A program made the translations under genes and the position numbers. The notes below the pieces were generated by a model that was not told the origin of the DNA, made no database searches, and saw only the letters and a list, made by a program, of their open reading frames with translations. A stretch of DNA of 64,000 bases from Plasmopara viticola. Taxonomy: Eukaryota; Oomycota; Peronosporomycetes; Peronosporales; Peronosporaceae. Below, in pieces: positions 49,610 through 57,938 of the stretch. How positions within the stretch are numbered: position 1 is the stretch's first letter; the number at the start of each line of letters is the position of its first letter. The stretch is from positions 40,566 to 104,565 of the forward strand of contig MBPM02000146.1 in assembly GCA_001695595.3 (NCBI GenBank). The letters run 5' to 3'.

Positions 49610-49955
49610 AAGTTGAAAGTTGAAACTTGAAAATCATACATGAAAATTACACTTGAAAATCATAGTTGAAAATCATATTTAAAAATCATAGTTGAAATTC
49701 ATAGTTGGAATTCATAGTTGAAAATCAAACTTGAACTTCAAACTTGAAAATCATAGTTGAAATTCATAGTTGAATTTCATAGTTGAAATTCATAGTTGAA
49801 AATCATAGTTGAACTTCAAACTTGAAATTCATAGTTGAAATTCATAGTTGAAATTCATAGTTGAAATTCATACTTAAAAATCATAGTTGAAATTCATAGT
49901 TGAAAATCAAACTTGAAATTCAAACTTGAAAATCATACTTAAAAAAACTTGAAAG
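49610..49955. repeat. 13-nt minisatellite, family 2 copy b
   Basis: Same TTGAAAATCATAG theme as in copy a, in the same place in the element, but with a different mix of variants (many TTGAAATTCATAG units). The array therefore evolves by unit turnover. Confidence 0.85.
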
Positions 49956-49992
49956 TTGAGGTCGAAGTTGAAGTCGAACGAAAAGGCAGGGT

Positions 49993-51835
49993 TTAGGGTT
50001 TGCTCCCAACACTTGTACTAGCACTTTGAAGTCTTTTATAAAGACGTGCAGCAGGTGTCGGGGAGCAGTCTAAACGCAGTGATGTCGGGCACAATTTCCT
50101 TTTCAGGGACGGGGGCTTCGTGTAACAGATCGATAGTTTGTCAACGTGTATCGTACTGCAAAGACGTGTCAAGCTTGCGAAGTCCAACATGTTTCATAGG
50201 CGAGTACGTGATGCACCATTGGGGTCATACGGAATCTTGGAAAAGACTTGTGAAACCGATGGTCGGGATGTCGAAGCTTGACGTAAAGCAGTGTCGAAAT
50301 GTGGTATCAGAACAGTATTCGTGTAACCACGTTCTCGAAGTCGACGATAGAAAAGCTTGCACACATTGTTGAAGTCGAAATTGTTTGTGTTCTGCTTCTT
50401 GTACTTCTTGATTAAACCAAAGATCAATCCCTTGAGTACACCAGGTGGGTGAGCACTAGCCGCCGGCAAATAGAGGTGCAAAGTCAATGTTTTTTCGTGA
50501 GTTTTCGTCATGAACCTGTTCTTGTCACGTATAATCCAAAGATCAAGAAACGCAACTTGGTCTTCGTTAAACTCGAACGTGAATTGCAGCTTGGATCGTC
50601 TTAGTAACGTTTGAAATCGCTTGAAATCATATGGCTTGTTCTTGTTTTGTTTCCAAATAATGAATCCATCGTCGATGTACCGCTTAAAGTACACCAAATT
50701 TGACGTGAATTGGTCGCATAATAATGTTTTTTTCAAAATGTGCGAGAAACAGTGACGCAAATGTTGGAGCCACAGAGGTACCCATAGCAGTTCCATTCAG
50801 TTGAAGCCAAACGAGATCACCAAAGACAAAATAGGTGGACTTTAAGACGACTCGTAGTCCGAGAATAATGGCGTCAATCCAGGGATCATGCGGCTCTTTG
50901 TAAATAACTTGGAGTGCGAAATCAATGTCGATGGAGGTGTACATCGAAACCACGTCAAACGTAATCAAAATCATTTCATCATTGGCTTGGACAGAACGAA
51001 GTTCTTGTAGCAGCTGATCCGAGTCTAGAAGGTATGTGGAAGTCCGTTGTAGGTATGGTTGCATCTTGTAGTGAAGCTATTTGGACAGACCTTGCAAAAT
51101 CGATGCGGCATTCGAGACGATAGGTCGTATACAAAGCTGAGGCTTGTGTATCTTGGCCAATCCATAGAATCGGTTGATGTCTTTGTCGTCAAGTCCAGCC
51201 ACGATGATCTTCGTTTGCGACCAGTCGGGTGAAGTGGCATGTTACTTGGCTATCTTCGAGTAGAAATTGCGAACTCGACACCGTAGCAACCGCATGATCG
51301 TATCCAATGGCGCCTCGCATTTCTTGTACGTTTCCATATCGAGAAGATGGTCGAGGCACAGATCGATGTATTGCGTTCTTGTCATGACTGCTGGTCCGAG
51401 ATTCTTGTCGGTAAGCACGACTTGTATGTTTGGTCGGAATCGTAAACTCTTGACCAATGCTTGTTGTCCAACAGTGAGGTTTCTTGATCTTGACGGCTGC
51501 CATAAGCGACTGATACCTTGGCTTGAATGCGAGTCAGCGCTTCTTCGATAGCAGGCGTGCTTGGCGGTGGATCATATGCCAAATTGGGGACGTAAATTGC
51601 CTCGGCTTGCCGCGGCCGGGTGGCCCACTGATCGGCGTTTTTAAAGAGCGTTCGCAAACGGAGCGTTCTGGCTAAGTTTGGGAGTTGTCGCGGGATATCG
51701 TCCGTTGTGAGCCTTCTAGGAGTCGGACAGTAGTTCAGGTGAGTCCGAGCAGGCGCTTCAATGCTGGGGGCAACGAGACGTCGTCCGGAGTCAAATCATG
51801 GAAGGCCAAGTTGCCAATTTCAGCGTCGACTTCAC
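49993..51835 (-). pseudogene. Penelope-like reverse transcriptase, family 2 copy b (broken)
   Basis: Keeps DKNLGPAVM (about 51,400), LNGTAMGTSVAPTF (about 50,790), YIDDGFII (about 50,670), VAFLDLWII (about 50,540), HPPGVLKGLI (about 50,440) and PYDPNGASR (50,210). A terminal ICYTKPPSL (about 50,120) corresponds to ICYKRPPNL of family 1, but in another frame. It shares the TAG after GLSK with copy a, and shows further frameshifts. The MGTSVAP box is better preserved than in copy a. Confidence 0.8.
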
Positions 51836-51842
51836 TCTTATC

Positions 51843-51931
51843 TAGGGTTTAGGGTTTAGGGTTTAGGGTTTAAGGTTTAAGGTTTAGGGTTTAGGGTTTA
51901 GGGTTTAGGGTTTAGGATTTAGGGTTTAGGG
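51843..51931 (+). repeat. Telomere repeat block with variant units
   Basis: About twelve TTTAGGG units, with TTTAAGG variants near 51,871-51,882 and one TTTAGGA near 51,914. It separates truncated family 2 copy b from the 3' end of family 1 element A. Variant units suggest an older, decaying block compared with the uniform array at 56,518. Confidence 0.95.
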
Positions 51932-52504
51932 TGGAGTCTACCGAGGCAGACATAGTTCACCTTCCCTTTGAAAACCAATGTATGTAAAAACACGTATCTC
52001 AAAGGAAATTCAAATGTGAACTTAACCTTTCGGCTGGGAGGCCTTCATCAGTGAGAAATACCCACGTGTAATTACGGTTATTATCAGCCACTCATTTTTT
52101 AAGCGGGCTTGAAATAAACGCTTAAATCACATACAATTTAAACGTCATACCGTAAATCAGATTCCTGGGAAAATTTGACGCAGAATGATATTTTTCTCGA
52201 AATTTCTAAGATAAAAATCATTAAGTACCAATAAGAAGTACGAAAGTAACAAACTTCTGTATCGACCAAATCGACACGATTTTGTCGCAATTAACCAAAT
52301 ATGGGTTCAAAGAACCAAATTTGGACAGGACTAATGTGTCACAAATGAGTAACAAATTTGATACCAAATCACAATTTTGGTTGCAAATGACTTTATTTGT
52401 TACCAAAAAAGGAGAGTGAAGGTCACTCGGAATGATGGTCATTATATAAGATTCCAGGGTGTGACACTATGAAAGAGTGACAGTGAATAATTTTTAGAGG
52501 TAAT
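51932..52504 (-). repeat. Pseudo-LTR, 3' copy of element A
   Basis: About 575-bp unit, repeated at 55,945, 56,696, 60,712 and 61,311. In sense orientation it runs from ATTACCTC after CCTAAACCC to ACTCCACCC at the telomere repeats. It contains a hammerhead ribozyme near its inner-facing end and the ORF1 start codon with seven following codons, used as coding sequence only in the 5' copies. Confidence 0.9.
51994..52061 (-). ncRNA. Type I hammerhead ribozyme, 3' pseudo-LTR of element A
   Basis: Sense strand: stem I GTATTTCTCA (pairing with TGAGATAC across a 2-nt bulge), core CTGATGA, one unpaired A, stem II GGC-loop-GCC, core GAA, stem III AGG/CCU extended after a TT bulge by a 7-bp helix (AAGTTCA/TGAATTT) with loop CATT, then U17. 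All conserved core bases are present. The predicted cleavage is between 52,002 and 52,001. Hammerheads are known in the pseudo-LTRs of Penelope-like elements. Confidence 0.85.
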
Positions 52505-52543
52505 GGGTTTAGGGTTTAGGCCCGGATATAAAATACCCGGGCC
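52505..52543 (-). other. Internal telomere motif and GGCCCGG hairpin, element A 3' UTR
   Basis: GGGTTTAGGGTTTAGG (52,505-52,520) abuts a 7-bp perfect stem, GGCCCGG/CCGGGCC, around an 11-nt AT loop (52,519-52,543). It sits exactly at the junction of 3' UTR and pseudo-LTR and recurs in elements B and C. It may act as an RNA structure next to the telomere-like template. Confidence 0.8.
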
Positions 52544-52970
52544 CGAAGTCACTGTCTCAAAATAGTGTCATAGTTAAGTAATCGTCAATAATATTAATAA
52601 TATCGTCTATTGATAAAATTTTGTATTAATAATATTTTGTATTAATAACTTTTTTTATTAATAATATTTTAATAATATTTTTGAAGTCCAGAAATTACGA
52701 ATTGTACGTGAGGGTCCACGGGCAGGTATAGGTACAAGACGATATCACTGTATTTAAATATACACTGACGGTAACTTCCCACTACGGGTAAGTAAAACCT
52801 AGGTAATTATTCGATGGGCTCCTAAAAAGTGCTACCGAACCTATGATCTAAATTATTGGTCTTCCCTGCCCGGGATCAATATTTTAGTGAGGTCCAGCGC
52901 GGTCCGGGATTGGGAATCGGTAGATATTACGCCAGTGTGGTACGCTATCTTTACGATACGGGTCGTACAT

Positions 52971-53009
52971 TGGTCGATAATATGGGGTAAAACCCAATTT
53001 TATCGACCA
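52971..53009 (-). other. Hairpin downstream of the RT stop, element A
   Basis: TGGTCGATAA pairs with TTATCGACCA, and inside them TGGG pairs with CCCA around GTAAAA. It lies 52 bp past the RT stop codon in sense orientation and is unchanged in B and C. It could be a transcript-end or RT-recognition structure. Confidence 0.75.
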
Positions 53010-53061
53010 CTTGCGACCTAGCTGCACAGAGTGATATCACCGATTCATTCTTTTAACTAGT

Positions 53062-54843
53062 TTATATTTTATGGTAAAGTTCTTTAGCATTAGGCTTAAA
53101 AGTACTTGGTATTTTAGCTCGTACCAAAATATTGCCAAGATTTGGTGGTCGCTTATAACAAATAAGTAACCGACCTAATTTTTTCTTTATAGTTAAAAGA
53201 CGTAATTGACGAAAATTTAAGAAGTGTTTTAAAGATGCACGACAGGGACCATTAGGATTATAAGTAATCTTAAAAGGTAAAATTCTGTTGTTGTCATTAG
53301 AAACACTATGTGAACATTTACATTTATTATAAGCTTTCTCAAACTGAAGTTTGAGAAATTTAGCAGGGAATCCACGAGTACGCAATCTAGCATACAAAAG
53401 CCGAATGATCGTTAAAAAGTCATGGCGTCGTGAATTTTGACTAAAATAAGTGCGGATTAAACCGGTTATAAGCCCCGAAAAGGTACCAGGCGGGTGGGCG
53501 CTGGATGGGGTAGGATATAAATATAGATTTAACGCTTTTTGAAATGTTCTGGTGTGTATGATGTTATCAGAGATCGTAAGGGTGAGATCTAAGAAATCTA
53601 CCGTAAGTGGTAATGTAGTCATATCAATATCAGTGATACGACTAGTCGGTGACCAAGAGACACCGGGAAAGGTACGGTACATCATTGCAATAAAGCGGTT
53701 AAAATACCACGGTTGATCTGGATTAAATCGAAAAATGTGGAAAACATCGTCTATATAGCGAGTATAAAACACTAATTCGGATTTAAACATTGGGAATATT
53801 ACGTTAAGTTCATAATATCCCAGGTAAAGGTTCGCATAACTGGGTGCGACGGGTGTACCCATAGCTGCACCATGAGTTTGGCGCCAAAAAGTATCACCAA
53901 ATTCAAACCAATTATGAGTCATGAGGAGTTTTAACCCTTCAAGAATGATATCGCGGTATTTATCGTCGCGGAGCCACCAAGAGATGGCTAATAAACCTTT
54001 ATCGTTTGGTATGGAAGTATAAAGTGTTTGGGCATCCCAAGACACAAGAAAACAGCCAGTAGGCAACGTTAAAGATTTTAATTGACTGAGTAACTCTTTA
54101 GAGCTGGTTAATATATGGCTACACCGTTTAATATAAGGTTGTAACATAAAGTCTAACCATTTGGAAAGTCCGTGAAACGGCGAGTTAACAGAGGAAACAA
54201 TGGGGCGGAGACCCATTGGAGATTTATGGATTTTTGGCATGCCATAAAATCTAGCGGGTACAGTTGTATCCAAATTATAAGTGACGATCTTAAGATCGCG
54301 TATTAATTCTGGAAAGCGTTTAACTGCTCGAGAATGCCAATTAGTAATCATTCTACGAAGACCGCGGATAGGTAATGATGTGGCGTAAGAATACACATCA
54401 TTTGATTTAAGATGGAGAAGACACCATCTTATATATTGTTCAGTGTTCATGACAGCAGGACCGAGGTTTTTATCTGTCGCCATAAATTTAAACGATTTAT
54501 TATTCCGAAGGTCCGAAATAAGCTTACGTTGTTGATAATTAAGATTTTTACGTTTACGAAACTTAAAGATCTTAATGCTTTCTACCAATTTTTCTTTTGT
54601 ATTAAGTAAAAACTGTGAAAATAATTTATCCGAGAGTTCTGGTGGTTGCCAGGATGGATTGGGTACATAAATTTGTTTATTATATGTACCGCTGCTTTTA
54701 AACAAAGTATTGATTTTAATACTGCGGATAAGCTGGTCAATAGATGTCTGATATTCACAATAGGGGCGTTTAGCCAGTGAAGGTGTAGGACAGAATTTTA
54801 GATTTAAACCTAAAAGTTGAGTAAGGCCGTTTGGTAGGCTCAT
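53062..54843 (-). CDS. Penelope-like reverse transcriptase, element A (593 aa, open)
   Basis: RNA-dependent DNA polymerase of an endonuclease-lacking Penelope-like element. Motifs: DKNLG 124-128, YGMPKIHK 200-207, LRPIVSS 212-218, SWDAQTLYTSIP 268-279 (catalytic D270), AAMGTPVAPS 326-335, YIDD 363-366 (catalytic aspartates), FLDL 417-420, HPPG 450-453, and the terminal PPNLGNILVRAKI 566-578 that precedes GIY-YIG in endonuclease-bearing PLEs. Here the protein ends about 15 residues later, so that domain is absent. The ATG at 54,843 is probably not the true N-terminus: the frame upstream encodes the conserved NLAFHDLT. In A a 1-nt deletion near 54,920 cuts that extension off from ORF1. All catalytic residues are kept. 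Confidence 0.9.
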   Translation of the reverse strand: MSLPNGLTQLLGLNLKFCPTPSLAKRPYCEYQTSIDQLIRSIKINTLFKSSGTYNKQIYVPNPSWQPPELSDKLFSQFLLNTKEKLVESIKIFKFRKRKNLNYQQRKLISDLRNNKSFKFMATDKNLGPAVMNTEQYIRWCLLHLKSNDVYSYATSLPIRGLRRMITNWHSRAVKRFPELIRDLKIVTYNLDTTVPARFYGMPKIHKSPMGLRPIVSSVNSPFHGLSKWLDFMLQPYIKRCSHILTSSKELLSQLKSLTLPTGCFLVSWDAQTLYTSIPNDKGLLAISWWLRDDKYRDIILEGLKLLMTHNWFEFGDTFWRQTHGAAMGTPVAPSYANLYLGYYELNVIFPMFKSELVFYTRYIDDVFHIFRFNPDQPWYFNRFIAMMYRTFPGVSWSPTSRITDIDMTTLPLTVDFLDLTLTISDNIIHTRTFQKALNLYLYPTPSSAHPPGTFSGLITGLIRTYFSQNSRRHDFLTIIRLLYARLRTRGFPAKFLKLQFEKAYNKCKCSHSVSNDNNRILPFKITYNPNGPCRASLKHFLNFRQLRLLTIKKKLGRLLICYKRPPNLGNILVRAKIPSTFKPNAKELYHKI

Positions 54844-54973
54844 ACTAGAAGTAAGGTCATGAAATGCTAAATTTGTCGTACGAACATTAAATGTGAAAAT
54901 TGGACGATCACCAAAAGACGTAATACGTTCGATTTAGTGGAAGACTTAAGCTTTATTAGTTGATTTTTATCTA

Positions 54974-55966
54974 CTAATTGTGTCCGCGCTTTGAGTGCTT
55001 GTTTAGCTTGGCGTTTCTGTTTCCGGAAGAAACGGCGGCGTGCTTGCGCTTGTTTGGCCCAGTGCGAACGACGCTGGCGCCGGACGCGGGTTTTTTGCTG
55101 GGTTTTGGGACTTTCGACCCAGCCTGGCGGTTTTTTGGCTGTTTGCCATTGTTCCGCTTGGGTTGATTGGGACTTTTAGAAAGACCTCGAATCATAGTCT
55201 CAAGTTTTTAACTTGTCATTAGCCACTTGATGAACCAAATTTTTGATTTTGGTTTCATCAGGAAGACCCATTTCTGTGTCTTCAGCCACAGCCCTTTTAG
55301 CCGCTAAAGCTTGGGCTTTAATGGTCATGAGTGCCATGCGATCATTTAGACCGTCAAGGTATTCGGACCACTTATCGTGATATTTCTGATAGGCCAACTC
55401 TATCAGATAGGGAAAATGGAACTCGCCGGTATACCGACCGCAGAACTTAGTTTCCCTCCCAAGAACGATTGCTCGTGATAATGGGAAAGTTGGGTATGAT
55501 GCATTTTGTTGTGCATCAAATAAAGACATATCGAGTTTAAAACTTCGGTGTCTAAATTCCCAAACATAATATTGAGAGTTTTGAGTTCCTCACGTTGCAC
55601 ATGTAAAGCGATTTGAGTCGCCTTTTTCATGTACGTCGTTTTGATTTCCTCAAAATACTCACTCTGAATTTTTACAAGATCAGAGTCCATTTCTCGCAAG
55701 TTGTCAGAAAATGACATTTCATGCGAAATTTGGAGAGACTTGGGACAAGTACCGTTGGTATCATGTTCCTTTAAGGTCTCAATAGCCTTCCTCTTAGACT
55801 TGATACGTCCATTGAGGGTGACTTTCTTCCGAAAGGAGGCAGTAATATGCTCATCCAGGAAGGTTGGCAGCGCAATCAACGGAGGGTTCAAAGGCCTCAC
55901 CGGATCGCAGCTTGAATCAACGGGAAGTTGATTAGGGTTTAGGGTGGAGTCTACCGAGGCAGACAT
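54974..55966 (-). pseudogene. PLE ORF1, element A (frameshifted)
   Basis: Same protein as the intact 331-aa ORF1 of element B, but broken into three frames (55,966-55,403, 55,529-55,200 and 55,195-54,974) by single-base indels near 55,525 and 55,205. The start lies in the 5' pseudo-LTR and the first codons include the telomere motif (TLNPN). The C-terminal third is very basic (KKPASG, NKRKH, RGHN end). Confidence 0.85.
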
Positions 55967-56517
55967 AGTTCACCTTCCCTTTGAAAACCAATGTATGTAA
56001 AAACACGTATCTCAAAGGAAATTCAAATGTGAACTTAACCTTTCGGCTGGGAGGCCTTCATCAGTGAGAAATACCCACGTGTAATTACGGTTATTATCAG
56101 CCACTCATTTTTTAAGCGGGCTTGAAATAAACGCTTAAATCACATACAATTTAAACGTCATACCGTAAATCAGATTCCTGGGAAAATTTGACGCAGAATG
56201 ATATTTTTCTCGAAATTTCTAAGATAAAAATCATTAAGTACCAATAAGAAGTACAAAAGTAACAAACTTCTGTATCGACCAAATCGACACAATTTTGTCG
56301 CAATTAACCAAATATGGGTTCAAAGAACCAAATTTGGACAGGACTAATGTGTCACAAATGAGTAACAAATTTGATACCAAATCACAATTTTGGTTGCAAA
56401 TGACTTTATTTGTTACCAAAAAAGGAGAGTGAAGGTCACTCGGAATGATGGTCATTATATAAGATTCCAGGGTGTGACACTATGAAAGAGTGACAGTGAA
56501 TAATTTTTAGAGGTAAT
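55945..56517 (-). repeat. Pseudo-LTR, 5' copy of element A
   Basis: Near-identical to the unit at 51,932. Here its last codons are in use: ORF1 starts at 55,966, inside the unit, 20 nt before its end. Confidence 0.9.
56007..56074 (-). ncRNA. Type I hammerhead ribozyme, 5' pseudo-LTR of element A
   Basis: Core and helices as described for 51,994-52,061. Cleavage between 56,015 and 56,014 would leave a 5' end 48 nt upstream of the ORF1 AUG, so the ribozyme may define the 5' end of the element's RNA. Confidence 0.85.
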
Positions 56518-56695
56518 GGGTTTAGGGTTTAGGGTTTAGGGTTTAGGGTTTAGGGTTTAGGGTTTAGGGTTTAGGGTTTAGGGTTTAGGGTTTAGGGTTT
56601 AGGGTTTAGGGTTTAGGGTTTAGGGTTTAGGGTTTAGGGTTTAGGGTTTAGGGTTTAGGGTTTAGGGTTTAGGGTTTAGGGTTTAGGGTTTAGGG
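56518..56695 (+). repeat. Telomere repeat array (about 25 TTTAGGG units)
   Basis: An uninterrupted, variant-free TTTAGGG array between the 5' end of element A and the 3' end of element B. This is a former or internal chromosome end on top of which B was added. Its uniformity suggests recent telomerase activity. Confidence 0.97.
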
Positions 56696-57268
56696 TGGAG
56701 TCTACCGAGGCAGACATAGTTCACCTTCCCTTTGAAAACCAATGTATGTTTAGTAACACGTATCTCAAAGGAAATTCAAATGTGAACTTAACCTTTCGGC
56801 TGGGAGGCCTTCATCAGTGAGAAATACCCACGTGTAATTACGGTTATTATCAGCCACTCATTTTTTAAGCGGGCTTGAAATAAACGCTTAAATCACATAC
56901 AATTTAAACGTCATACCGTAAATCAGATTCCTGGGAAAATTTGACGCAGAATGATATTTTTCTCGAAATTTCTGAGATAAAAATCATTAAGTACCAATAA
57001 GAAGTACAAAAGTAACAAACTTCTGTATCGACCAAATCGACACAATTTCGTCACAATTAACCAAATATGGGTTCAAAGAACCAAATTTGGACAGGACTAA
57101 TGTGTCACAAATGAGTAACAAATTATACCAAATCACAATTTTGGTTGCAAATGACTATATTTGTTACCAAAAAAGGAGAGTGAAGGTCACTCGGAATGAT
57201 GGTCATTATATAAGATTCCAGGGTGTGACACTATGAAAGAGTGACAGTGAATAATTTTTAGAGGTAAT
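56696..57268 (-). repeat. Pseudo-LTR, 3' copy of element B
   Basis: Same unit as at 51,932. The spacer between ribozyme and ORF1 start carries GTTTAGTAAC instead of the GTAAAAAC of element A. Confidence 0.9.
56760..56827 (-). ncRNA. Type I hammerhead ribozyme, 3' pseudo-LTR of element B
   Basis: Identical core and helices to the copy at 51,994-52,061. Confidence 0.85.
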
Positions 57269-57307
57269 GGGTTTAGGGTTTAGGCCCGGATATAAAATAC
57301 CCGGGCC
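57269..57307 (-). other. Internal telomere motif and GGCCCGG hairpin, element B
   Basis: Same structure as 52,505-52,543; the hairpin is at 57,283-57,307. Confidence 0.8.
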
Positions 57308-57734
57308 CGAAGTCACTGTCTCAAAATAGTGTCATAGTTAAGTAATCGTCAATAATATTAATAATATCGTTATTGATAAAATTTTGTATTAATAATATTT
57401 TGTATTAATAACTTTTTTTATTAATAATATTTTTAATAATATTTTTGAAGTCCAGAAATTACGAATTGTACGTGAGGGTCCACGGGCAGGTATAGGTACA
57501 AGACGATATCACTGTATTTAAATATACACTGACGGTAACTTCCCATTACGGGTAAGTAAAACCAAGGTAATTATTCGATGGGCTCCTAAAAAGTGCTACC
57601 GAACCTATGATCTAAAGTATTGGTCTTCCCTGCCCGGGATCAATATTTTAGTGAGGTCCAGCGCGGTCCGGGATTGGGAATCGGTAGATATTACGCCAGT
57701 GTGGTACGCTATCTTTACGATACGGGTCGTACAT

Positions 57735-57773
57735 TGGTCGATAATATGGGGTAAAACCCAATTTTATCGACCA
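57735..57773 (-). other. Hairpin downstream of the RT gene, element B
   Basis: Same TGGTCGATAA/TTATCGACCA stem as in element A. Confidence 0.75.
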
Positions 57774-57938
57774 CTTGCGACCTAGCTGCACAGAGTGATA
57801 TCACCGATTCATTCTTTTAACTAGTTTATATTTTATGGTAAAGTTCTTTAGCATTAGGCTTAAAAGTACTTGGTATTTTAGCTCGTACCAAAATATTGCC
57901 AAGATTTGGTGGTCGCTTATAACAAATAAGTAACCGAC

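Larger units (their letters stand above)
49325..51842 (-). mobile_element. Telomere-associated Penelope-like element, family 2, copy b (5'-truncated)
   Basis: Same order as copy a, but it stops inside the RT N-terminal region. At 51,836 the sequence leaves the copy a alignment (after GCGTCGACTTCAC) and TAGGGTTTAGGG repeats begin at 51,843, so ORF1 is absent. Loss of the 5' end followed by telomere repeats is what aborted reverse transcription at a chromosome end, then telomere addition, would leave. Confidence 0.85.
51932..56518 (-). mobile_element. Telomere-associated Penelope-like element, family 1, element A
   Basis: Full-length 4.6-kb element: 5' pseudo-LTR (56,518-55,945), ORF1 (broken), RT (open, 593 aa), 3' UTR with two hairpins, and 3' pseudo-LTR (52,504-51,932). 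Telomere repeats lie at both outer ends. It is nearly identical to element B apart from scattered single-base changes and indels, so the copies are young. It has no endonuclease domain. Confidence 0.9.
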
